A stretch of 64,000 nucleotides of DNA from NCBI GenBank assembly GCA_033064195.1, contig JARBJD010000002.1:1-64000 (forward strand), written 5' to 3'. Below, in pieces: positions 9,049-19,591 of the stretch. This DNA comes from Blattamonas nauphoetae (lineage: Eukaryota; Preaxostyla; Oxymonadida). The first letter of the stretch is position 1. Each line of letters starts with the position of its first letter. The notes below the pieces were generated by a model that saw nothing but the letters and a program-made list of their open reading frames with translations, did not search any database and was not told where the DNA came from. The translations under genes and the position numbers were made by a program.

Positions 9049-9121
9049 GGACGAGTAGTCGAGTGGTAAGTGCACGTACCACTAGGCTAGGAGTCCCAGG
9101 TTCGAACCCCGGAGGAAGCAA
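9049..9121 (+). pseudogene. tRNA-like relic with intact A and B boxes
   Basis: An A box (TAGTCGAGTGG, 9056-9066) and a B box (GGTTCGAACCC, 9099-9109) are both present with the 32-nt spacing of a class I tRNA. A 5-bp T stem with one mismatch surrounds the TTCGAAC loop. The acceptor stem (5' GGACGAG, 3' AGGAAGC) does not pair, and the D and anticodon stems are poor, so this is not a working tRNA. It is best read as a tRNA-derived relic or the head of a SINE-like repeat. There is no obvious T-run terminator next to it. The middle of the unit is a near-palindrome (9061-9082). Confidence 0.4.
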
Positions 9122-9154
9122 TAATTTGTCCGACGTCGGATTGCAAAAAATGAG

Positions 9155-9220
9155 ATAAATGTCAGAAACAGGGATCGCAACCCTGTGCCTTAGGAACTTG
9201 CCAACACACCAGGCAATAAA
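9155..9220 (-). pseudogene. Second tRNA-like relic, opposite strand
   Basis: On the minus strand a perfect 5-bp stem with a 7-nt loop (CAGGG TTGCGAT CCCTG, 9169-9185) looks like a T arm with a changed loop. A degenerate A-box-like string (TGGTGTGTTGG) lies about 20 nt upstream. No acceptor stem can be drawn. It is probably a decayed tRNA-derived piece facing the relic at 9049-9121. Confidence 0.25.
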
Positions 9221-9229
9221 AACCACCAG

Positions 9230-10790
9230 CTTCCTCCCTCCCTAAGGTTTTGCACTTTTTTTGCCTATATGCAAAATTGAGTCCTCTATCGATTGCGAGT
9301 GGTTTCGAGTCCCGATCTCTGCTTGTTGTCGAGATACGAGTGTTTTCTCAAAAGAGGTTCACTGTTTTTTCGAACTTTTTTGAATGAAGAATGACTCAGA
9401 TCTCGACGAATACTCAACCGATTATCATCTGGTTTCTTTTGATCGATGCATCACATCGTCCTCGAGATTTTAGTTTTTGTTTCCAGAATTTTCTCAATCA
9501 GGTTCCCAAATAAGCGCCAAATTAGCCATATTGAAAAAATCAAAAAGTCGAAAAAAGTGACAAAATTTTCGAAATAGAGCAAAAATTTACTTCAAAATGG
9601 ACGTTTTTCAAGAGGTCAAAATATTGGATATATTTTTAGAATTTAGGCCAAATATTGATGTCATCAAAATGTCATAAATTCCTTTTAATACAAGATTCAA
9701 AAATGGTCAATCGGAATTGACTTTCAACTTTGGTTTTCAACGATTTTTTCAATCGGGTTCCCAATTCGCTTTCTATACTACTAATGAAAAGTTCGGTTTA
9801 TTTTTTTCTAAGTTTGACCCTTTGTGACATTTATTGAAAAAAGCACCGATTGGTGACAGGACACCGATTGGTGACGCCACTATTACTGAAATGGCGGAAC
9901 AACGTGGGTCAAAATATTGGACATCATACAAAAGTTCGACAGTCACAAACAAAAAACGAAATTGACCACTCTCGCCACGGCTCGATCATATATCTCGAAA
10001 ATACTGTTTCTATTTTGTCGAGCACCACTTCGAGAGAAAAGTCAATTCATTTCTCAATCATGAGAGGATATTGGTTTTAATTCATGGTCTTCGAACTTTT
10101 GAATGATGTCCAACATTTTGACCAACGTGAAATCGTCCATAAGTCTGTTTAACAGTGGTATCAATGAAGTGGAGAAGTTGTTTTCCTTTTTTTTATTCTT
10201 GTTCATTTCAGAACAATCATTTTTCATTTCTGAACAATTCTACTTCATATTTGAACAATCATTTTCATTTCTGATTTAATCCGAATCAATTTCAACCCGA
10301 ATTGCCAGATAACTTGGCGAGCGAACTGGAAAAAGTCACTTTGATTCATTCAATAAATCTGTAGTTTTCTCGGTTTTCTAAAACAAATCACCAATCATTG
10401 TAGATCTGGCCCTTAGAAGACACAAATCATGAAACGAAATGACAGTATTCGCTCGGCCTGGCCTACAAAGTCGGATATCGACCGCGAACCAAGATTTTGT
10501 TGGAGAGGAGATAAGATCAACAAGAACGGTGGAGGAGATGTGTTGAGTTTTCCTCTGAATGACGGAGGACAGAAAGAATAAAATATTGGTTTGATCAGAC
10601 TGTTCTGGGTTCTCAACACAAATGAATCATTCAATTGTGGTGAAATGACCAAAACACAAAAGTTCAAGATATCTCGAATGTCTTCACATGTCATCAACCC
10701 ATCCATTTTTCAGACTTCCAGAATGGAGGACTGTGACATGCTCTGTTCTTCTTTCATGGTGTCTTTCCTCTCACTGCCTTTCAGATGCTC
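9230..10790. other. Gene-poor AT-rich region
   Basis: Roughly 1.5 kb with no supported gene. It contains short internal similarities: a CAATC(A/G)GGTTCCCAA string occurs near 9496 and 9750, and the 14-mer CACCGATTGGTGAC is repeated at 9844-9857 and 9862-9875. Short open frames at 9850-10080 and 10413-10706 have no recognisable product. The last part (10,600-10,790) is 3' flank of the SR protein gene. Confidence 0.45.
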
Positions 10791-11518
10791 TCACATCTTT
10801 TTGTGGGTTTCTTCTTCTCTTCTTGGGCTCCTGCTTTTGCTTGAGCTCCTGTCTCTCCTTCTTCTATCCCGTTTTTCCTCACGACCCCTTCGTCCCTTCC
10901 TTTCTCTTCGATGAAAATCCGATTCTGACTCGGTTGATGACTCCTCTCGGTGTCTGTGTCTCGAACGAGTCTTGTCATGTGTCTTGTGTGATCTGTGTGA
11001 ATGATGGGATTTATCAGAGTGTGTTCTTTTTTCTTTTCGTACGGACTTGCTTCTGTGGTGGCGTGGGGCAGAAGAGGATGATGATTCGGACGATGAGGAT
11101 GGTGAAGATTCGGATTGTGATTCAGATGACGATGATCCTCCATACAATTCAGAACTACTGTCTTCCTCTTCCTTTCTCTGTTTTTCGTGTTTCCTTTTGG
11201 CGTGTGATTTCAATTTCTCCTTCCGAAGTCTGCAAAAGAGGAGAAACAGAGAATGAATCAAACTTTGACATTTTTTTGCGTTCTTCATCACCTCCTTGCT
11301 CCTCAAAATATTCGATTGAGCTTTTCCGCCTAGCATCCAAAATTTTCTGGACGTCCAAGATTTCTGGTCTCTCTCTTGAGAGGTAGTCTTTGATTGTTCG
11401 TTCTGGTGGCGGTTTTGGTTGTCGGAACATCATGGGGTTGATTGAACCCTGTGGCTGGAATCCTACAGGAGAGTGACGGTATATTTGGTGAAAAAATAGT
11501 GATACCTCGTCTGCCCAT
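10791..11518 (-). CDS. SR-rich splicing protein, CWC21/SRRM2-like
   Basis: A three-exon gene on the minus strand. Exon 1 is tiny (ATGGGCAGACGAG from 11518) and ends in a GTATCA..CTGTAG intron. The joined N-terminus reads Met-Gly-Arg-Arg-Gly-Phe and leads into a Pro-rich stretch. The segment RPEILDVQKILDARRKSSIE, followed by Phe-Glu-Glu-Gln-Gly-Gly, resembles the cwf21 domain (Ile-x-[DE]-x-[RK]-[RK]-[RK]-x-x-[VI]-E followed by Glu-x-Gln-Gly), which binds Prp8 in spliceosomes. The C-terminal 180 residues are Ser/Arg/His/Glu-rich, as in SRRM2-type proteins. A short second intron near 11,225-11,260 shifts the frame; its exact 5' site is uncertain. The stop is TGA at 10791-10793. The SR nature is clear; the CWC21 assignment is moderate. 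Confidence 0.5.
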
Positions 11519-11749
11519 CGTCGAGAGTGATCTGATCCGTAATTTTTAAAAAAGAGTAAGTGATCACCACAACTCTCAAAATACTCTATTTATCCAGGAA
11601 TTCGACATGAACCCCATCAAATAAATTAAAGACTGAGAGTTGACTTCGTTTCATTCAAAATATCGTGAAATGTTGAAAAAATAAGAAGACAATCTCAAAA
11701 ACTGTTGTATATCTTCAACGAACGAAATACCAGGATCCTTGGTTCAGCA

Positions 11750-12596
11750 CTATGCAACTTTCTGTTGCTTGAAAAATTTGTTCAGATAGAACAGCTCAGC
11801 CAGACCAACCAAGACCACAATGATTACAGAGGTGATTGAGAACGCTTTAACCTCAACAAGAAGTTGAGCTGATGATCGTACACAACACAAGAAAAGACAT
11901 ACAATTGCGACTTGTGATTTTAGTCTCCCTTTGATTTAGTGCAGTGGTGTCATCAAGCAAGTCTTTGGCCAAAAGCTCGAGAGATTGAATATTGTCGGTG
12001 ATATTCAGTGATTTGGACGGATCCTTTTTGATGAGGAAAAAGTGAATAATAAGTTTTTTCATCAAAGAGACAGTGGCACACAACATCAGCCAGTAGGGCG
12101 AGATATCCAACATAAAGTGTCACATTCACTAGAATTTGCTTCTTTGAGTCCTTGTCTGATGAAGGGAGACGAGAAAGCGAATGTATTCTCCAAGAAATTG
12201 AGAGATCCAAACCTTTTGAACCAGCGGGAATGTAGAAACACAATGAGTAGTCACCCTGTTGAGAGGCTTTTGATTTGATGGTATAGTTATCTGTAAGACT
12301 CTTTTGGTTGACAACAACGCCTTGTGGATTGATTAACTGAAGATGTGAGAAGAGAGATGAACAGTCTCAAAAGAGGAAAAAAATGAGATATAAAACAGAA
12401 AACAACTACAAAAAAGTTCCGGGCAGCGAACCTGAAGATCGACCACAGTTTTAGAAGGCTGATAGAGATTGATTACGTATGTGAATTCATCACCTTTCTC
12501 CAATGGTTCTTTGAGACAGAAGTCTCCCATATTTGGTACTTCGACGAGGATCGAATTGCTCGATGAGAAAAAAAGGAAGAAAGAGAGAATGAACAT
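11750..12596 (-). CDS. p24/TMED (emp24/gp25L) cargo receptor
   Basis: A type I membrane protein of the early secretory pathway, where p24 proteins cycle between ER and Golgi in COPI/COPII vesicles. Exon 1 encodes a signal peptide (MFILSFFLFFSSSNSILVEV) and the start of a GOLD domain (PLEKGDEFTYVINL). Exon 2 has the typical GDYSLCFYIPAGS. A later exon has the coiled-coil-like stalk (LELLAKDLLDDTTALNQRET). The last exon has the membrane helix (ITSVIIVVLVGLAELFYL) and a short cytosolic tail, NKFFKQQKVA, with the diphenylalanine and lysine of COPI/COPII-binding tails. Introns are short; the last runs GTATGT..CATCAG. The total is about 200 residues, normal for the family. It is divergent from NOG1 with 174 bp between starts. 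Confidence 0.75.
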
Positions 12597-12770
12597 GTGA
12601 AATCAGGAGGGTGGGTTGGATCAAACGAATCGAATAGAGGAGCTCCGGTCTATGAACACTGCGGGTTCATTTTCTTGTGAATAAAAAACATTTTGACATT
12701 AATAAGATGAATGTTAGGGGACAATTGAGAACTCAAATTCGATCTGATCCACAATTTCTTTCATTTCCTA

Positions 12771-15096
12771 ATGAGTTACAACTTCACGAGAATTCCTCCT
12801 GTCCCAAGCGCAGAGGAGCTCGTGAACATTGCGTTATCGTATACACAGAGGAAAACTCCAACAGAAATCCACACATCGTTCAAGATCTCTCGAATTCGTT
12901 CATTCTACATGAGAAAGGTGAAAACGACACAACAGGTTTTACACAAAAAATTAACCGAGATATTAGAACGCTTTCCTCGCCTCGATGTATATCATGCTCT
13001 ATTCTTCACAGTTGACATCGCCATCTTTTCTCTAGGATATTCATCCGTTCTTCGCTGATCTCATGAATGTTCTCTATGACAAAGATCACTACAAATTGGC
13101 ACTGGGTCAATTGAATATGGCTCGAAGTTTGATCGGAAATCTAGCACGTGACTACACAAAAATGTTGAAATATGGTGATTCACTCTATCGATGCAAACAA
13201 CTCAAGCGAGCCGCTCTCGGCCGAATGTGTACAGTTATCAAAAAAATCAAGCATTCTTTTGATTATCTTGAGAATGTCAGGCAACATCTTTCCCGTATTC
13301 CATCCATCAATCCAACAACAAGAACTCTGATTATCTGTGGATATCCAAATGCAGGAAAGTCTTCATTCGTCAACAAAATTACTCGAGCCAATGTTGAAGT
13401 GGAACCATACGCATTCACGACAAAGTCGCTTCTAATCGGACACACTGACTACAAATATGTTCCGTGGCAAGTGATGGACACTCCCGGAATTCTTGACCAT
13501 CCTCTCGAAGAAAGAAACACAATCGAAATGCAGAGTATCACTGCTCTTGCCCATTTGTCAGCATCAATTCTTTATTTCATTGATCTGAGTATGCACAGTG
13601 GCTTCACCCTGGAAGAACAAGCCCTTCTCTTCAAACACATCAAACCACTCTTCGGTGGAAAACCTCTCATTATTGTTTTCTCAAAAAGTGATATTTGTCG
13701 CTTCAGCGACCTTGATCACGATGCACAAGTCACAGTCTCTTCAATGATCGGTGTCTCCCCAGCAGATATCTTATCAGGAGGAAACCGCCACTTCTGGGCA
13801 CAACAAGAGAACGCTTCGGAAATCAACGAGACCCTCCTTTGGTCATCTGGTCCCAGCATAAATGGTTCGAGTGTGGACATTGTCGAACTTTCCACACTCA
13901 CCGAGAATGGAATCAACATATGCAAGCAGATCGTATGTGTTTTCCGAATGAATATTCTGATTTCTTGCCATCTCTCATTCCATCTCCTCTAGTCTTGTGA
14001 ACGTCTCCTGGCTCTTCGCGAAACACTCAAAAGCATCACACGCGCCGAAGATGATCTCACATCACGTGCCCGAATTGCAACTCCATCAACGAAAGTTTGA
14101 ATATCCTTTTTCAAATTATTTCAATCCTATAGACTACAGACCGAGCTCCAATAATCCCTCAAAGTGTTTTGGACGCGAGGGAACGCAAGGCCTCAGGAAT
14201 GGATGTTGATGTTCCCACCCGGGAATTGGAACGTGATCTTGCACTTCGGTTGCAAGGAGATTACCGTCCGACAATTCGTGGTATGTTCACAATTCTCATT
14301 TCAATTCATCATCTTTTTTCCGTCCTGATCAGAACATTACATTGTTGAGAACGAGGACCAACGATGGGATATTATTCCAGAATTTTTGGATGGGAAGAAT
14401 ATTGCCGATTTTGTTGATCCAGACATTGATGCGAAACTGGCCGCCCTTGAAGAGGAAGAAGCCATTCTTGTGGAGGAAGAAAACAGAATGCGCGAAAATG
14501 GAGAATTAGATGATTTTGATATTCCACATGATCATCACATTCAACGCCCACAGTCAGAAATATCCACCAAAGGAGAACGCCTGAAACTGCGAGCAAACAT
14601 GGTCAAAGAAAAGGCCAAAGCTCGAGAACAGAAATGGGAGGAACGGAAAAAGGAGAGGTATGGAGACCAGCAAGAAGGCGACGAAGCGATGCAGCGTGGT
14701 CGATCACGGACAAGAGACATCGACAGCGACGACGATTCATCATCAGATGGAGAGATTCGTAAGAAGAAGCACAAAGTCCGCCAAGGTAGCGTTGCTCGGT
14801 CCTTCTCAGCCACACGCCCCATTCCACAGCGTTCTCAATCAAAGAATCGTGCAGCACCTCGTGATGCTTGGAGCCTTAAGCTGGTTAATGACGCTGTGGA
14901 GACGGACAAGGGTCGAAGAGAGGAAGGATTCAAGTCAAGCGAAGACAAGAAGAGGGCTCGTAAGATGATGAAGAAGGTGCAGAAGGAACACTTCCGAGGA
15001 GGCAAGATGGGAGAGGGAGATACACACGTGGACAACAGAAGGCCGAAACATCTCTTCACAGGAAAGATGTCACTTGGAACAAGAGACAGAAGATAA
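12771..15096 (+). CDS. NOG1: Nucleolar GTP-binding protein NOG1 (60S ribosome assembly GTPase)
   Basis: NOG1 (GTPBP4) is needed to mature the 60S subunit in the nucleolus. Five exons give 716 residues: 12771-13010, 13036-13932, 13993-14094, 14133-14280, 14333-15096. Frame is kept at every junction. The N-terminal helical domain ([19 protein letters not shown]) is followed by the G domain: G1 GYPNAGKSS (residues 182-190), G3 DTPG (228-231) and G4 SKSD (about 296-299). Then comes the NOG1-specific [10 protein letters not shown] motif. The C-terminus is acidic then basic, ending in [13 protein letters not shown], as in other NOG1 proteins. The first intron is only 25 nt. Length is slightly above that of the human protein because of a longer charged tail. 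Confidence 0.9.
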
Positions 15097-15504
15097 CCTC
15101 ATTTCACGAAGAAATTAGAATGAAAGAACGATCCCATAGAGATAATGAACGGAAATGGTTTTACAGCTCCTGCGAGGAATAGTATTACGAATAGTGCAAG
15201 GATGCGACAGAATCAAAATAATCTCAACCATTCGTACTCTACCCCTCTCAGCTCTGTTGTGTTTCGTCTACAAAAGAAAAGGGATGCAGGATAGGAATAG
15301 ATATACAGTCGAAAATGTAAAACTGCAAGCACGTAATAGACATGGGACATAATTCTTTTTCGGGACATAATTCCGTCTTTGAGCGATCTATAGACAAGTA
15401 CGGTCTAATATTTGTGAATATTATTCGTGAACTGGTATGTTCACGCCACAAAAGTCAATGGAAAGGTAAAATTGTCTTGAAGTGGAGAAAGGAAAATCAA
15501 GGTA
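15097..15504. other. Intergenic stretch after NOG1
   Basis: About 400 bp with no supported gene, between the NOG1 stop and the left end of the MITE. Only short open frames without recognisable products occur. Confidence 0.5.
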
Positions 15505-15827
15505 CAGGGTGAGCCAAAAGTAACCTTCATCCCACAATTGTGTTTTTATGTCATCTTTTCGAAAACAAACATCAAATAGAGATCGTTGTCGCTATACTGT
15601 TTGCTCACCACCTCATTCACTGATTTCTTTCTAATCAACTTCAGTGCAGTGTACGAATGAAGTCAGATCGTTCGCATGTCCCGATTTCTGACAAAAAACG
15701 AACGAGAATTCAGTTAAGCTTTAATGATCACTCTCTTCATATTTCACGTCTTGAAACTCTCTTTTTTAACTTTTGTCGAAAAAGGCTTTGATCGGCCCCT
15801 AGAGAAGGTTACTTTTGGCTCACCCTG
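15505..15827. mobile_element. 323-bp mariner-type MITE
   Basis: Perfect terminal inverted repeats of 23 bp (left 15505-15527, beginning CAGGGTGAGCCAAAAGTAAC; right 15805-15827) are flanked on both sides by TA (15503-15504 and 15828-15829). TA duplication and a CAGGGTG start are typical of the Tc1/mariner superfamily. The 277 bp inside carry no transposase frame, so this is a non-autonomous element that needs a transposase from elsewhere. The perfect repeats suggest a recent insertion. Confidence 0.85.
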
Positions 15828-16009
15828 TATGATCTTCCCACAACCAATGTGAAAAGGTCTCCGTTCTCCGAGAAAACTCATATCCCAATCCTTCTCACCT
15901 GCCACGTCTCAGATGACATGACGAAAACTTAATACCAAGAGTCCAAAAATATTGATAAACTCGATAATGGATGTGATCAAACAGCCTAAATACCCTCTTG
16001 CCCGCTCAA

Positions 16010-16445
16010 AAATCCCCGATCAAGGATCCTGACTTCGAGATTTGCCAACTCGCGGACAATGACCTGATGTTCGCTGAAATGCTATTCGGGTGTGTTTTCC
16101 TTCATACACAACTCAATTGATCAATTTTTTCAACAACAATTGTTTCATCACTTTTCTTGCCAATATCTCCCTGTTTCCTTCATCACTCAATTTCCTTCTT
16201 GTTTTTCACATTTTTCAGTGTTTATCCATCCAACTTTGTTGATTCAACAAATTAGACGAACAGGTTGGTCACTCCACCAATCCAAAAGGATCCAGCCTCT
16301 TTTCCGTGTTTTGCACGTTTGCTCTCTTTCTCATTCCTTCTTTTTCATCCTCTTCACAAATTTAGGCAAGCACAGGGATACCATGTCGTCATACTTTGAT
16401 CGTGGATGCAGAAAGAGATCTCTCCAATTGAAGGACGGATCACGT
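16010..16445 (+). CDS. Possible small spliced gene, unrecognised
   Basis: A protein-like reading runs from about 16010 (DPDFEICQLADNDLMFAEML) to 16091. It joins across a GTGTTTTCC..TTTTTCAG intron (16092-16218) to LFIHPTLLIQQIRRTGWSLH, and possibly across a second intron (GTTTTGCACG..AAATTTAG) to a short last exon ending near 16,445. The introns are pyrimidine-rich at the 3' end like those of confident genes nearby. The start codon is not resolved: the ATG at about 15966 is in another frame. The sequence has no motif I recognise. Confidence 0.3.
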
Positions 16446-16523
16446 TCATCTCAACTTCATACATTTCACACGTGTTTTCATTCAGTTTTTATTGATCTTT
16501 TTTTCGTTACCATATGGAAATAG

Positions 16524-17930
16524 TTAATGTGAGAATCGAGATCAGCCCATAACAAATGAGAAAAGCAATGAGATTCCCGAAAATCTCCATTTGAGTTCAC
16601 ACTCCTTTAGAAGGTGTAATAAGCTTCCTTCAATCTCTCCTTTACTCTACAACTGTCCTTGTTGCGTATTTATGATGAAATGTGAATTATGTCTCCAAAT
16701 TCAATTGAGTCCCACATCTATAATATGTAAGAAAGAATTCTGACCTATGTTTTATTCTCTTCACAGCAGAGTTCTGTGAGGATATTTTTGACGCCAACAA
16801 CCAAACCAGCCTTGTTGGTCAGTTTGGAGGTGAAATGTTCAGTTGGGGGACGGATCCGATCTCTGTCAAGAACAATCATTGGAATTGTTCAATTTGGTTT
16901 TCAGCATCAATTTCGGCAGAAAAACAGAGATAAATCAAATCATTGTTGAAATGGAGAGCTATACAGAGAAAAGATTGTTATTAGAAAAGTGAGACGTCAC
17001 GACGACTTCGTAGTTTCGAATCGATTGAAAATATGAGATCAAACAAATGTAAATTGGTCTCTTCATCACTTATCTCGTCATGTGTTGTCTTCATTCGAGT
17101 GGAAGAGTGAGAGACAGTCGCTTTGATTTTTGACTTGAAGTTCCGACATGTGTATTGAGGGTTGAGCTTATTCAGTCTGAGACATCTCAGAAAACATCTG
17201 ATCAAAACAGAAATTAGAGCTGGAAGGACAAACGGCTGAAGGGTCGAAATATCTGATCCTGTCCTTTCCTCAGAGACATTCCTTCCGTTTCGCAATGTTC
17301 AACACTCCAAATCTTGGTATTCAGCAGTGCGTCGGTGTTCGACAGAATGATTCCAGAAATTTATCGAAGAATGCACAATTTCGGCTTCGATGGGAAGAGA
17401 GTTGGAAACCATGGAACAATAACGGCGAGATAACATCGTAAGGTCTGAAATAATGAAGAAAAAGGGATGATACCCGATGAAATCATGGATTGTTTATGTT
17501 CTTAACGTGGAATTGCATCTTGTTGCGATCTGTCAACGAGCGTAGGTTTCTGTTCAGTTTGACTCCAACTCTCGTCATTCGGAAGAGCATTTCTGAAAAA
17601 TGATGAATATTGGGATAATCGTTAAAATAAAACTGAACTTAAATCCAATGCACACCGTTGTAGAGCGGAAATGGAACTTCAGTCGAATCTGGTGGGAGTT
17701 CATGTTTGATGGTGGAAGAAACGCTATTTCTAATTTGAGTGTGCGAATACTGCGTGTTGCGAGAGGTGAAGGCGTTTGGGCGCGGTGAGAGGATGAGGAG
17801 AGGAAGATCAAACCATGATGTTGCTTTTTCTCGTCACATCATTGACCTCGTTTCTCAGCGTCTATTCTTGGAAAAGTTCAGATACATAAAAACCGTGAAA
17901 TGGAGGAAATAGTTAAAACGGATGCTTCCG
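16524..17930. other. Region without a confident gene
   Basis: About 1.4 kb downstream of the cyclin gene's stop. It holds several open frames of 48-104 codons on both strands. One is a minus-strand frame at 16981-17295 with a hydrophobic patch (FVLPALISVLIRCFL). Another is a plus-strand frame at 16790-16935 behind an intron-like GTAAGAAAG..TTCACAG. None matches a known family, and splice combinations could not be settled by eye. Confidence 0.4.
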
Positions 17931-19591
17931 TCAGCCTTGCAGTTTTACCTTTTCGACTGTATCTCTTGCATCACCTGAAAGAAGATTCCCACGTCTGAGT
18001 GAGAAGCTGAGCTTGTTGTACTCAACCGTTGAGTGAGTCTCCTCCGAAATTGATACAGAGGACGGTGTTTTGCATCCAAGATCAGTAAAATCAAACGATT
18101 CCGACCGATCTGGATAGACGATAGGAAGGGATTGGGCGGATGTGGGCCGATTTATGGAGTCAGTGGACGAGACAACAGAACGAGGGCTTCCGTTGGAGCC
18201 TGTTTGGGTGAATGGTGATGCAGTTGAGAAAAAATTGGTTACAACAGACGGATTTAGAGAGAATGGCGTCTGTGAAGGATCTTGGGCTAAGGGGAGGATG
18301 TGTGGTGCGATCGGCAACTGACGGTCATAAGAAAAAGTTGAGAATGATGACATGGCCGAGTCAATTGAGGATCTGGACAGCATTCTTCTGTGTCCTCGTG
18401 GGAGAGTGTCAGGTGAAGAAGTGGCGAAGATACCGCGGGAGGTCCTCGGGTTGGCGACGGTCGGAGAGATCGAAAACAGGATGACTTCTTGAGGCTCACT
18501 TGAAGCTGAATTCTCAACAGTCGCACCTTTAGTTTGGTGTTCCCGAACAGTTAACGATTGTGAATGAATTATGTCTGGGATAATTAGCTCTGGGAGGTGT
18601 GAAGGAGTAGTGGAGTTTGATTGAAAGGGGATGCTAAGGGGAATATTCACAGAAACAGAAGGTGGTTGAGTGGAAGCTTTTGGAGGATTTGGAGTCATTT
18701 GGACGTATGTTACGGGATGGTCTGGATTTACAACTTCGATTCGAGCTGGTTCATAACTTCTCGAAGGTTTGGGGTGTTCGAGGGATGTTTGGGGAGTAGC
18801 AGGTGAACCCTTTTCGGGAGACGCGACGACAAGAGTTTCGAGTTGAGGCTGCCCATACACACGCTTTCCTGATGACTTTCTTTGGAGTTGTCCGGAAATA
18901 GATGATGGTGTCTTTTCGGGAGGTGAATGATGGAGATTATTAGAATTATTATCCTCTGGAGAAGTCTCTTTCACAACATCAACCGCAGACGAGGTTCTTC
19001 GCGGGACATGCTGACTTCTCGCAAGGATTCGACGAAAATATTCTTCAATGAACGAATTCCGAATATATAGATGGAAACGCAGATTGGCAAGCATTTGGAG
19101 TTCCATAAGGTTGAATTCTTCAAGAGTGACCATCCCAACTGAAGCATAGAACGTGTTGTAGAAGAATTTGTCGTCCAAATACTTAGCTGCAATAACAGAA
19201 CTGAAAACGAATAAAAATAAAAGATCACAACCATGCCAAAAAGGTTTTATGAGCTGTAGTTGTTGTGAGGAGAATAATTTTGTTCTTCTGCAGGCGATCG
19301 ATAAATACCAGGGTGTAGATGAAACAAATCGGAGAACAGGAGAGTCCTGGCATAATCCTATGAGCAACAAAAGGAATGATCGTTGATATTCGAGAAGAAC
19401 ACATCAAACTTGTCAAGATAGAGTAAAAAAGGAGGAGCGCCAGATCCGGAGGAGAAAAGAGATTGTTGTCTGAAGTGCGGAACTTTCTGGACAAGTAAAT
19501 CATTTTTAGCCACAATTTCTCCAGCATATTGCTTGACAGCTTGAAAGATTGTCGCTGGCGACGAACTTCTGATGAACGAATGATCAGGCAT
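17931..19591 (-). CDS. PHO80-like cyclin with long Ser/Pro-rich tail
   Basis: The cyclin box is of the PHO80/P-U type, which partners CDKs in nutrient or cell-cycle signalling. It reads in order YLDKIMPGLSCSPICFIYTL, VFIDRLQ, then VIAAKYLDDKFFYNTFYASV and GMVTLEEFNLMELQMLANLR. Three exons are joined: the first ends within the LDK codons (intron GTTTGATGTG..CTCATAG), and the second ends at a 31-nt intron (19201-19231). The box uses roughly residues 45-165. The remaining 330 or so residues are low-complexity Ser/Thr/Pro-rich with many SP/TP sites, suggesting heavy phosphorylation. The start ATG at 19591 overlaps the start of the divergent SMN-like gene. Confidence 0.75.

Noticed and set aside
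9049-9121. Functional tRNA gene
   Set aside because: The A and B boxes are good but the acceptor stem does not pair and the other stems are weak.
10688-11386. Open plus-strand frame of 232 codons
   Set aside because: Antisense to the SR-rich gene; low-complexity repeats open all frames here.
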